A stretch of DNA of 25,948 nucleotides from Ophiothrix spiculata. Its lineage: Eukaryota > Echinodermata > Ophiuroidea > Amphilepidida > Ophiotrichidae. The DNA lies in NCBI GenBank assembly GCA_000969725.1, contig JXSR01S073104.1, one strand, 5' to 3'. This document shows positions 21,801 to 25,948 of the stretch, in pieces. The notes under the pieces were generated by a model that made no database searches, had not been told where the DNA came from, and was given only the letters and a program-made list of their open reading frames with translations. How positions within the stretch are numbered: the stretch's first letter is position 1; each line of letters begins with the position of its first letter. A program made the translations under genes and the position numbers.

Positions 21801-24716
21801 TTTTATTTTAACATAGCTTGACTAATATTGTTTAACAAAAATTAACGAGTTGTCTTTGTACCGCTCTCGTTTAAAATAGCTAAATGTCCGCTCTTGATTT
21901 AAAATGTTCAAAATATCAAAAAATGGGCTGCTCTGAAAAAATGAGAGCAAAGTCGCAAATCTACAGTTTGAATAAATGGCATCTAAAGTAAAATAAGGTG
22001 AAAAGTCAAATTTCGTTTTTTGACCTAAAACGCATTCATGCATAAGTGTTTACATGTATCTAAACTTGTAAAAGTCAATTTTGCCGGCAACTGCAATTAT
22101 TAAGTATCTTTGAAATAGATTTGGAGATTATTTTTATTGTTCGTGAAGAGTAGGGTATTATACCCATAGCTGTCCCTTAAAGGAGCATGGAAAGAAAAAC
22201 GAAACAAACTTCTCAGTATGTCTGATGTCTACGCTATGTCAATTTGGCTCGCAGCGAAGGTTTATAAATCCAATTGACATATGAAACATATTTTTTTCTG
22301 TAGTTCTGTAGTATTTGTGCTTGCAATGCTTTGTAGTTATATACAATTCAAAAGCTGAGATTATAGAACACTGAAATATGTCATAACTCATATTTTTGAA
22401 ATGTCCGACTTTCCGGTCATTTGCCAGAGCACCCCTCAAATATTCTCCATACTCACAGGTTCTTAGAGAACTAGATTGCTAAATATATTTTGATTAAAAC
22501 ATAAGCGAAAAAGGCATTATTTTCTTGCATTTCACAAACCAAGCTTTTTAACCTTCCACTGACATAAAACGGCAGCAATGACGTGACTTAAAGTTGGTTG
22601 TCTAAAAAGCTTTATATTTTCCTGAAACCTATGTCTTTAGATTAATCTATATTGTTAGTCAATCGCTCAGTATGCATAAAAGTAAATTGACGAAAGTCAC
22701 TATACACAACCGCTGGAATGTCACTGCTGTTTGAGATGTACATTTATTCAATTTTAACCAAAACTTCCCATTTTCCTTCACAGAAAGTTGAACAGGCAAT
22801 AAAAATAACTGGAAATGTGTTGCATAATAAAGTTTTGGGCCTATTCTCAAAATTTCATTTCATTTTAGTTGAAATTGTGTTCATTTTGAGCTCATTTATT
22901 GTTATATTTTATAAATTCAGATTTGTGCAAAAATCAGGACGCTACACATATTTCAAATTATTGATTATATCTAATTGTCCATTATGTTGTTTGATCTATG
23001 AAGATTTTGGATAAAAATAATAAATACATTTTTCATAACGTCTTGTGCTTCATTTGCATATCTTATTTCGGTAGTACAACCAGCATATCCCTTCTACATA
23101 AAAAAATGAGTTTTCATGAATAGCGCCATCTATCTGAAATAAAATGTCCCTATTTCTATTGGGTTCATACAACAGTGATGTATTTCCACGGAGAAAGCTT
23201 CATACAGGTTCAGCTGACATTGAAAGTCCTTCGTCAATAACACATTCATGTTGTTTAATTACTTTATTTATTGAACATTAATGAATTCCTTATTAATCTT
23301 ATATTTGACCCTCAAGAACTTGATTTTTTATATTTTGGACACTTAAAAGGCATGTAGGCACACTGTAAGCTAATTATTAATGAGCTCATTGTACCTCTAT
23401 GAGAAAATTGAGGTGGTTGATTATTAATTTTTTTTCCTGCGCTGACAAAGGAAATAGCTCTGAAAAGTCTAAATTGTTCCCACACATCTACTTTGTGCCG
23501 TTTAAAAATCAATTATTTTTTTTAATCATCGTTATTTCAGTATGTTATGTTGGTAAACCCTCGTCTTCCAAAGCCGTTGGGGAGGTTCACTACCCCCCCC
23601 CCCCACACACACACACACACCTCCACCGACCACCACTCCCACCCCCACCGACCCTAACGAAGGATTCAAATCCTTTTCGGTCATTTAGATTTTTAAAAAA
23701 ATGTAGTTAGCTTTTACGTAAATGTTTGGGCCAAAAATATGATTTTTGGAGCTTTTGGGCTAATATTTCACATTTTGGTCCAGCATGTTCAGTATGCAAA
23801 TCACTTCTAGAAATGTGTACTTTTATTTGGATTTAATTATCTGTTGCTGAGTTACAGAGCAAAAACGCTTCTGAAAATGAAGGGTTGACAGGGCTCATCA
23901 CCACAGACTGTTTAATGGGTTCATTTATTAATTTTTCGACAAAAATACACTGTTGCAATAAATGCAGGTCCTTAAAAGTGTTTAAATTAGTTCTGGAATT
24001 AGGTGTTGAACTGTAATATTTGTTTCCATAATTTAATTTCACATTTTATCTCGAACATTTCTCATTTTAGATCAAAAAACATCATTTTAGCCCATATTTT
24101 GAAGTTTCATTATTAGTGGCCAGCGTATTGGATACATTATAAAAGCACAATGCATACTGTCAAGCATTTCTTTTCATTTTTGAAATTAATTATATGCATT
24201 TTGCATCAATTAAGTATTTAATGTGTGAATTAAACATGAATAAAATTTGTTTTTGGTCTCTTTTACCTTATCCGTGTGGCAAATGTCAAAACTGAGGGTC
24301 AGAGATTCTTAAAACGTGGAACCTTGATTTATAGAAATAGCGCCACCAATAATGTGCCTTTAGCATTAAATGGCTATATATTATTAGTGATCAAACAGTG
24401 GTGTCATAAATCCAAACCCTGGATGCTCTTACCGCATTTGCAAGTCGGGAACAGGGGCATGAAAAAATGAACCAAATTTGGTTATATCACAAATTGGCTA
24501 TTGTAGTTAGTCATGTTATGTAATGGGTCATTAATGTGTTTTGTGATTTTTTTTTTAATTCAGTGGTTACATCTTCTACAGTGAGTAACTTGGAACTTAG
24601 CAAGATTAAAGCAGGCTTAGAGAATCTACATATGCCAGAGTCAGTAGACGAATCATCTACATCGATACGAGGTGGAGATTTTGATGGTTCTAATCAAAGG
24701 CACACAGGCACACTAG
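2212..24716 (+). CDS. Partial 13-exon gene: Roc-COR-Death-CARD-HEPN multidomain protein
   Basis: I join exons 2212-2329, 6947-7107, 7671-7931, 8205-8838, 9452-9942, 12496-12529, 13424-13830, 14072-14114, 17364-17809, 18436-18603, 19152-19346, 21341-21389 and 24564-24716. Every junction has an AG acceptor and GT donor, and the phases agree at all twelve joins, giving 3,160 nt or 1,053 open codons. Domain order by residue of this joined piece: Roc end (1-93), COR (94 to about 300), DAPK-like post-COR region (about 300-440), Death domain (about 470-555), CARD (about 576-672), CXorf38-like HEPN region (717-921), charged helix (922-986) and low-complexity tail (1003-1053). The start, including the Roc P-loop, and the stop lie outside the window. 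By family knowledge Roc-COR proteins are GTP-regulated dimers, Death and CARD are death-fold assembly domains, and HEPN proteins with RxxxxH are often RNases. A cytosolic immune role is inference. Two adjacent genes remain possible, but no stop or poly(A) signal was seen between the Death and CARD exons. Confidence 0.75.
2784..4198. mobile_element. 1.4 kb inverted-repeat element inserted in the LINE
   Basis: The left end TGCCGTGAATGCGA and the reverse complement of the right end (CGCCGTGGATGCGAT) agree over about 13 bases, with TA on both outer sides (2782-2783 and 4199-4200). The insertion falls inside the LINE ORF2 C-terminus: VQVLR lies on one side and GPLLWNSL on the other. The end motif recurs inside in degenerate form (near 2831, 2966, 2999, 3820 and 4049). 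No transposase was recognised, so it is a non-autonomous DNA element that moved after the LINE had landed. Confidence 0.62.
4075..4179. repeat. Cluster of perfect 20-bp palindromes
   Basis: The palindrome CCGTATCATCGATGATACGG is present whole at 4098-4117, 4128-4147 and 4160-4179, and in half at 4075-4088. The first copy extends to a perfect 24-bp palindrome (4096-4119). All copies lie at the right end of the inserted element at 2784-4198. Each can form a hairpin or cruciform, or bind a dimeric protein. Confidence 0.9.
6829..6883. repeat. (TTTA)n microsatellite
   Basis: About twelve tandem TTTA units lie just beyond the truncated LINE 5' end and 63 bp before the exon that starts at 6947. Confidence 0.95.
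6947..7107 (+). CDS. Exon: end of Roc domain and Roc-COR linker
   Basis: The acceptor is atttctag and the donor gtaagc. The exon enters in phase 1 and leaves in phase 0 and encodes about 54 residues. It contains a strand-like run ([13 protein letters not shown]), where Roc domains usually carry their last strand and G5 loop, then the amphipathic helix [18 protein letters not shown], matching the final Roc helix. A start inside this exon is not needed because the upstream exon joins in frame. The exon lies 167 bp downstream of the LINE and about 60 bp past a (TTTA)n repeat, so the repeat-filled intron ends close to the splice acceptor. Confidence 0.82.
7108..7670. other. Intron without recognised feature
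   Basis: No coding frame with splice support, repeat end or RNA gene was recognised between the Roc end exon and the COR exon. Confidence 0.5.
7671..7931 (+). CDS. Exon: N-terminal part of COR domain
   Basis: The acceptor is atttgtacag and the donor gtaggt; both ends are phase 0, giving 87 residues. It opens with [16 protein letters not shown], the pattern of COR starts (a conserved V-P followed by an amphipathic helix), and ends with [11 protein letters not shown], corresponding to the COR signature in which a hydrophobic helix leads to 'LH-x-x-G-E/x'. The middle is basic ([16 protein letters not shown]) and may be a surface loop specific to this protein. COR mediates dimerisation of ROCO proteins, as known from the family. 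A second possible donor at 7927 would break the frame and was not chosen. Confidence 0.82.
8205..8838 (+). CDS. Exon: rest of COR and DAPK-like post-COR region
   Basis: A 12-base T run precedes the acceptor ttag at 8201-8204; the donor is gtaaag at 8839. The exon enters in phase 0, ends in phase 1, and encodes 211 residues. It begins FFIAEFGDD, continuing the COR 'G-E-(I/F)-x-x-F' strand split by the intron. [13 protein letters not shown] matches the COR strand 'V-V-l-x-P-x-W-L-x-x-x-I-x-G', though the usual proline is Thr/Gln here. [11 protein letters not shown] and [17 protein letters not shown] fit the winged-helix part of COR. The second half ([18 protein letters not shown]) resembles the region after COR in DAPK-type ROCO proteins, recalled from memory and not aligned. 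An in-frame translation starting at 8250 is not the real start, because the frame is open up to the acceptor. Confidence 0.85.
8949..8979 (+). repeat. G-rich tract, possible G-quadruplex
   Basis: Four G runs (3, 6, 5 and 9 bases at 8949, 8957, 8964 and 8971) with loops of one to five bases meet the usual quadruplex pattern. The tract lies 110 bp past the donor of the post-COR exon. The remaining intron (8839-9451) shows nothing else I recognise. Confidence 0.6.
9452..9942 (+). CDS. Exon: Death domain
   Basis: The acceptor is tatttttaag and the donor gtactg; the phase runs from 1 to 0. After [11 protein letters not shown], which resembles the segment before the Death domain in DAPK-type proteins, an acidic linker leads to the domain at about residues 470-555. 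Helices can be followed: [60 protein letters not shown] and [13 protein letters not shown]. The spacing of L-A-x-x-L, the helix ending in E-W and the G-x-L-x-x-x-L run fits the UNC5/DAPK/ankyrin Death family. Death domains assemble with like domains to build signalling complexes. The last helix continues into the next short exon (W-L-H-Q-F). Confidence 0.88.
10078..10161. repeat. Two-copy tandem repeat, about 46 bp
   Basis: The segment at 10078-10115, with GTTAAGATCA and GTTATTAGCACAC, is repeated at 10124-10161 with a few changes. It sits early in the Death-to-linker intron. Confidence 0.75.
10918..11593. mobile_element. Possible inverted-repeat element with nested repeat
   Basis: GTGGTGGGCT at 10918-10927 is matched inversely by AGCCCACCAC at 11584-11593. 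Inside, CGAGGGCGCTTT at 10951-10962 is matched inversely by AAAGCGCCCTCG at 11278-11289. This could be one element inside another or a single element with stepped ends. The outer match is only about ten bases, so confidence is low. No coding frame is convincing. Confidence 0.35.
11600..12343. other. Intron stretch without recognised gene
   Basis: AT-rich sequence without splice-bounded coding frames or clear repeat ends on either strand. Confidence 0.4.
12344..12362. repeat. Poly(C) run of 19
   Basis: Nineteen consecutive C bases lie 133 bp before the linker exon at 12496. A 15-base G run at 13087-13101 lies on the other side of that exon; together they could pair in RNA. Confidence 0.95.
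12496..12529 (+). CDS. Exon: 34-nt linker between Death and CARD
   Basis: A strong acceptor (ttttgttttag) and a strong donor (ggtaagttt) flank 34 nt that read [11 protein letters not shown] plus one base. The exon enters in phase 0 and leaves in phase 1, exactly what is needed to join the Death exon (ending in phase 0) to the CARD exon (starting in phase 1). A direct Death-to-CARD splice would break the frame, so this small exon is the key link for a single gene. Its content is ordinary linker. The 2.5 kb intron before it holds only repeats. Confidence is moderate because so short an exon could match by chance. Confidence 0.65.
12587..12741 (+). repeat. GAC/GAT repeat block with an open acidic frame
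   Basis: The block carries two units of runs of GAC followed by AAGTCAGGATTG, then GAT/GAC runs. One frame reads an Asp-rich peptide containing KSGL twice and ending at a TGA at 12739-12741. The nearest acceptor (ttag at 12580-12583) gives the wrong phase for joining to the linker exon, so I do not place it in the main transcript. It may be a simple repeat or an alternative last exon. Confidence 0.55.
13087..13101. repeat. Poly(G) run of 15
   Basis: Fifteen consecutive G bases lie just before the foldback element that starts near 13115. Confidence 0.95.
13115..13398. mobile_element. Foldback element next to the CARD exon
   Basis: The left arm (about 13115-13180) contains CATACTCGACC, CCAAACAAAATG and ACCAAACATTTGGTCGTG. 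The right arm (about 13335-13398) is its inverse, with only scattered differences over some 60 bases. The spacer is about 150 bp and has no coding frame. The right end is 25 bp upstream of the CARD exon's first base, so the polypyrimidine and branch region may derive from the element. The target duplication is unclear. Confidence 0.7.
13424..13830 (+). CDS. Exon: CARD (RIG-I/IPS-1-like)
   Basis: The acceptor is tatacaaaacag and the donor gtaagt; the phase runs from 1 to 0 and gives 136 residues. A CARD fits residues about 576-672 of the joined protein. [38 protein letters not shown] and [19 protein letters not shown] follow the helix order of RIG-I, MDA5 and IPS-1 CARDs; the D-P-G-W-F between helices 4 and 5 is especially typical of that group. 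The basic N-terminal part ([18 protein letters not shown]) looks like helix 1. A second, acidic-to-basic helix ([20 protein letters not shown]) follows the CARD. CARDs of this type polymerise with partner CARDs; which partner cannot be told. A foldback element ends 25 bp before this exon. Confidence 0.85.
14072..14114 (+). CDS. Mini-exon 1 (E-I-A-S-I module)
   Basis: The acceptor is gcttatttcag and the donor gtatgt. The 43 nt read [14 protein letters not shown] plus one base (phase 0 to 1). The exon closely resembles the 49-nt exon at 21341-21389 ([16 protein letters not shown]), with the same phases and the same E-I-x-S-I start, so the two probably share an origin. It is a short, basic linker between the CARD and the CXorf38-like region. 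The trailing G completes a glycine codon with the GA that opens exon 17364. Confidence 0.65.
14648..14712 (-). other. tRNA-like sequence, SINE head or tRNA relic
   Basis: Read on the minus strand: GGCTCTGTGGTGCATACGG resembles a tRNA 5' half with A-box, and CCAGGTTCGATTCTC matches the B-box and T-arm. The anticodon arm does not fold as a normal five-pair stem with a seven-base loop and the acceptor stem is not closed. It is most likely a decayed SINE head or tRNA relic. No clear SINE tail was found downstream on that strand. Confidence 0.45.
14749..15468. mobile_element. 720-bp inverted-repeat element, TA-flanked
   Basis: The left end TGAAGAGCTTAGTTGC continues with AAAACGTGCTAAGTCCA. The right end is its inverse, with two differences over about 33 bases (GAGCTC for GAGCTT, GGGC for GTGC). 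TA flanks both sides (14747-14748 and 15469-15470), as expected for Tc1/mariner-like elements. No transposase frame is present, so it is non-autonomous. Confidence 0.78.
15469..16709. other. Intron stretch with four CAGATACGAA words
   Basis: There are no genes here. The ten-base word CAGATACGAA occurs at 16183, 16375, 16540 and 16554, the last two in tandem (CCAACAGATACGAA-type). Otherwise the stretch is AT-rich with nothing recognised. Confidence 0.5.
16710..16968. mobile_element. 260-bp foldback element with repeated arm motif
   Basis: The left arm has GGCTTGGCGTCCAAAGACAT, then TCGCTCACCCGAGAGACATT. The right arm is its inverse over nearly 50 bases with a few changes. Each arm contains the word GACATTCGCTC twice. 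TA dinucleotides lie at the outer ends to within one base. It is non-coding, so a miniature inverted-repeat element. Confidence 0.75.
17364..17809 (+). CDS. Exon: Cys-rich and N-terminal part of CXorf38-like HEPN region
   Basis: The acceptor is tttatgtag and the donor gtaact; the phase runs from 1 to 0, 149 residues (717-865 of the joined protein). The first part is Cys-rich, with C at 720, 728, 735, 745, 760, 766, 778 and 781. It continues [13 protein letters not shown], then [10 protein letters not shown], then [11 protein letters not shown], then [17 protein letters not shown]. This order (C-x2-C-x2-W, a G/W-x-N strand, E-V-A-K-x-F, then an L-L/I helix pair) is what I recall for human CXorf38 (DUF4559) and its many invertebrate relatives. 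In that family the helices belong to a HEPN-type fold. The C-x2-C might bind metal with other cysteines; this is unproven. The catalytic motif lies in the next exon. Confidence 0.8.
17850..18266. repeat. 54-bp minisatellite, eight copies
   Basis: The word GTGTCTGACC starts at 17877, 17931, 17976, 18030, 18083, 18137, 18191 and 18245. The spacing is 54 bp except for one 45-bp and one 53-bp step. Each unit also holds CTGTGGTGCCATGAAAAG and CAATTTTGATTGA. The array fills the middle of the intron that splits the HEPN domain and begins 40 bp after the donor. Because 54 is a multiple of three, the minus strand stays open by chance with an 18-residue repeat. Confidence 0.95.
18436..18603 (+). CDS. 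Exon: HEPN catalytic helix (R-N-x3-H)
   Basis: The acceptor is tccgtacag and the donor gtacat; both ends are phase 0, 56 residues. It starts [17 protein letters not shown]870, N871 and H875 form the R-x4-H motif of HEPN RNases in its frequent R-N-x3-H form, also present in CXorf38. It continues with [19 protein letters not shown], a helix at the position of the last HEPN helix, and [15 protein letters not shown]. The motif is intact, so catalysis is possible, but some HEPN proteins with the motif act only as scaffolds. The intron before it splits the domain and carries a 54-bp minisatellite. Confidence 0.85.
19152..19346 (+). CDS. Exon: charged helix, likely coiled coil
   Basis: The acceptor is ctgttatttag and the donor gtaagt; both ends are phase 0, 65 residues. 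After [11 protein letters not shown] comes a long helix with many charged residues: [18 protein letters not shown], then [19 protein letters not shown], in which hydrophobic positions recur every three to four residues. This suggests a coiled coil that could pair HEPN units; many HEPN RNases act as dimers. The methionines near 19179 are internal, because the frame is open back to the acceptor. An inverted-repeat element starts only 33 bp after the donor. Confidence 0.75.
19380..19682. mobile_element. 303-bp near-palindromic element, TA-flanked
   Basis: The left end CACTCTTAAAAGAAAAGAGT runs on through TTCTTTCTTAGAGTGATTTTT. The right end is the inverse with few differences over some 55 bases, and TA lies outside both ends (19378-19379 and 19683-19684). 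The whole body is dense in AGAGTG/CACTCT words in both directions. It starts 33 bp after the donor of the coiled-coil exon. Confidence 0.85.
19685..19846. mobile_element. Possible 160-bp inverted-repeat element
   Basis: GGGTAACGAC at 19685 is matched inversely by GTCGTTACCCC ending at 19846, with TA outside both ends. The left TA is shared with the previous element, so one element may have landed at the edge of the other. The match is about eleven bases, so this call is tentative. Confidence 0.35.
20042..20771. mobile_element. 730-bp element with TAGTCAAGC/GCTTGACTA arrays (copy A)
   Basis: The left end CACTGAAAACCTAAACT and the inverse of the right end (CACTGAAAACTTTAACT) match with two differences, and TA lies outside both (20040-20041 and 20772-20773). 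Both subterminal regions carry many alternating words TAGTCAAGC and GCTTGACTA, which build small hairpins about every 25 bases. The centre (about 20225-20490) is unique and has no convincing coding frame. A second copy lies inverted at 25084. Confidence 0.85.
20774..21340. other. Intron stretch without recognised feature
   Basis: Nothing recognised on either strand before mini-exon 2. Confidence 0.45.
21341..21389 (+). CDS. Mini-exon 2 (E-I-G-S-I module)
   Basis: The acceptor is tgcttattttag and the donor gtattc. The 49 nt read [16 protein letters not shown] plus one base (phase 0 to 1). Sequence and phase resemble mini-exon 1 at 14072-14114, and the intron ends before both are alike (a gcttattt core before the AG). 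The trailing G joins the TG of exon 24564 to give GTG. Function unknown; a Lys-rich linker. Confidence 0.62.
21390..24563. other. 3.2 kb intron, AT-rich, no recognised gene
   Basis: Several open frames of 60-100 codons were read. None has splice phases fitting the gene, protein-like composition or motifs. The only structured part is a C/CA-rich stretch near 23594-23655. A single copy of TCAAAACTGAGGGTCAGA near 24286 resembles one piece of the minisatellite at 17850. Confidence 0.5.
23594..23655. repeat. Poly(C)/(CA)n low-complexity stretch
   Basis: A C run passes into about nine CA units and then into C-rich CCACC words. It is a simple repeat. Confidence 0.9.
24564..24716 (+). CDS. Exon: Ser/Thr/Asp-rich low-complexity segment
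   Basis: An uninterrupted T run precedes the acceptor (aattcag), and the donor is gtaatt; the phase runs from 1 to 1, 51 residues. It reads [18 protein letters not shown], then [16 protein letters not shown], then [18 protein letters not shown]. One short helix ([14 protein letters not shown]) is followed by a polar, probably disordered tail. I recognise no domain. The phase-1 end shows that the gene continues to the right of the window. Symmetrical phase 1-1 exons can be skipped or duplicated without frame change. Confidence 0.6.
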
Positions 24717-25083
24717 GTAATTTCTAAACGTTAAAGTAGTTTATTCGCTTGTTTTGGTTATGCAAATATTCACGATCACAATAGATTATGAAGGTATTTT
24801 ACGTCTTTGTTTATGTTAACGCTATTTACTCAATCTCTCTATTATAATTACCTCTGGTGAGTTATAACTGATATCTACTCTACACGTAATGGACAGAATG
24901 TGGCAATGAAGGTTTTGAATGACCGGTCTCTAAAATGAAGAACAAAATATGGGCTTTAGGGCATTTTTTCATCTGAAACACATCAATGCGAGGAAGTAGA
25001 TCAATCACACTTTGCTTTCGTACCTTGTTACCTTGCTACATCCGCGAATTGTAACTCCATTTGCGGATATTGTATTATTGGTA
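24717..25083. other. Intron stretch without recognised feature
   Basis: No gene, repeat end or RNA was recognised between the last exon and copy B of the TAGTCAAGC element. Confidence 0.45.
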
Positions 25084-25758
25084 CACTGAAAACTTTAACT
25101 AGTCAAGCAGCTGCTTGACTAACTTTAAACTAGTCAAGCAGGTTAGTCCAGCTTGCCTGATTAGTTTGACGTTGGTCAAGCCAGTCTTGACTAGCTTTAA
25201 AATAGTCAAGCCTGCTTGACTAGCTTGTAAAATAGTCAAGACCACTTGACTAACGTGCAAAACCTTGCTTGACGAGTTTGCCAGACTGAGAGCTTGACTA
25301 GCTTGACATGACAGTACAAAAGAGCTTGACCAACTTCAAGTTGGTCAAGCTTGCTTGACTAGCTGAAGTTAGTCAGGCTGAGCACGGTCAGGTGGAGTCA
25401 TGGATGGCAACATGGTGGACAGCACAGACATGTAAAACATCGTGCCGTTGTTTGACCTCATAAATATCACCATTATTTGCTGATGTATCGTGAATCATAA
25501 CATTTGATTATATGCAGCTCACGGACTTTTTTGATCATATGTCACTCTTAAACCTCTCTCAACATTATTGACGAATTAGCTATATATACATCGTGGATTA
25601 AGCTTAAAGGCTTGTTATCGTACGTGCATGTTCACTGGCGTGCTCGACTAGCTTGCCTGACTAACGTTGCCTAGTCCCGCTTGACTAACGTATCGTTAGT
25701 CAAGTCTGCTTGACTAACGTTAATTTAGTCAAGTCTGCTTGACTAACGTTAAGTTAGT
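25084..25758. mobile_element. Second TAGTCAAGC element, inverted, one end different (copy B)
   Basis: From CACTGAAAACTTTAACT at 25084 (TA just before), the sequence is the reverse complement of copy A through its centre, with only a handful of differences over the middle 400 bases. Beyond about 25640 it departs: instead of copy A's other end it has repeated GCTTGACTAACGTTA units and stops matching near 25758, with no CACTGAAAAC end in the window. So copy B has a rebuilt or lost right end. The last 190 bases of the window show nothing recognised. Confidence 0.8.
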
Positions 25759-25948
25759 GACGATGAGTACCATCTGGATCCATCGATCCATCCGCCATGT
25801 TGTAAGGTGACGCATTTTTGTCGGGGAGAATTTACATTTGGAATTATATAATTTTTGCTATCAAAGGACTTTATTTCTTCTATCAACTGTTTATATAATC
25901 ATTTGTCATCGCCTGGAACCGTTTTGTTTCATCAAATTTCATTTCTTT

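Noticed and set aside
22718-23014. 98-codon plus-strand frame with hydrophobic stretches
   Set aside because: Composition follows AT-rich sequence, there are no fitting splice phases, and a possible acceptor at 22783 gives a stop in the required phase.
23541-23552. 12-nt microexon between ttatttcag and gtaaac
   Set aside because: The phase would fit (1 to 1), but twelve bases are too few to support and the 21389-24564 join works without it.

Overview
The window looks like an intron-rich, AT-rich invertebrate nuclear genome, probably marine. The signs are spliceosomal exons with consistent phases, a CR1/Jockey-type LINE, a tRNA-derived SINE and many short TA-flanked inverted-repeat elements. 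The phylum cannot be fixed from the sequence. No prokaryotic, viral or LTR element was recognised.

One gene on the + strand explains all the convincing coding sequence. Thirteen exons between 2212 and 24716 join with matching splice phases into 1,053 uninterrupted codons. The gene enters from the left, because the Roc P-loop is missing, and leaves to the right, because no stop codon is reached. In order the protein has: the end of a Roc GTPase domain (THLD G4 motif), a COR domain, a DAPK-like post-COR region, a Death domain, a RIG-I/IPS-1-like CARD, a CXorf38-like HEPN region with an intact R-N-x3-H motif, a charged helix likely to form a coiled coil, and a Ser/Thr/Asp-rich low-complexity exon. 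This suggests a multidomain innate-immune switch: a GTPase sensor or oligomerisation core, two death-fold adaptors and a candidate RNase effector in one chain. That architecture is the main discovery candidate. It rests on exon joining by eye; a transcript would settle whether it is one gene or two.

Layout. 1-2211: ACGTAC-rich block, minus-strand SINE (777-1016), one short inverted-repeat element (1648-2135). 2212-2329: Roc exon. 2330-6946: a large intron filled by a minus-strand LINE (about 2425-6780), itself split by a 1.4 kb inverted-repeat element (2784-4198) with perfect palindromes. 6947-9942: Roc end, COR, post-COR and Death exons. 9943-13423: intron, an 11-codon linker exon, intron with homopolymers, an Asp-repeat block and a foldback element ending 25 bp before the CARD exon. 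13424-14114: CARD exon and mini-exon. 14115-17363: intron with a tRNA-like sequence and two clear foldback elements. 17364-18603: CXorf38/HEPN exons around an intron holding a 54-bp minisatellite. 19152-24716: coiled coil, second mini-exon and low-complexity exon, with inverted-repeat elements between. 24717-25948: intron containing a second, inverted copy of the 20042-20771 element.
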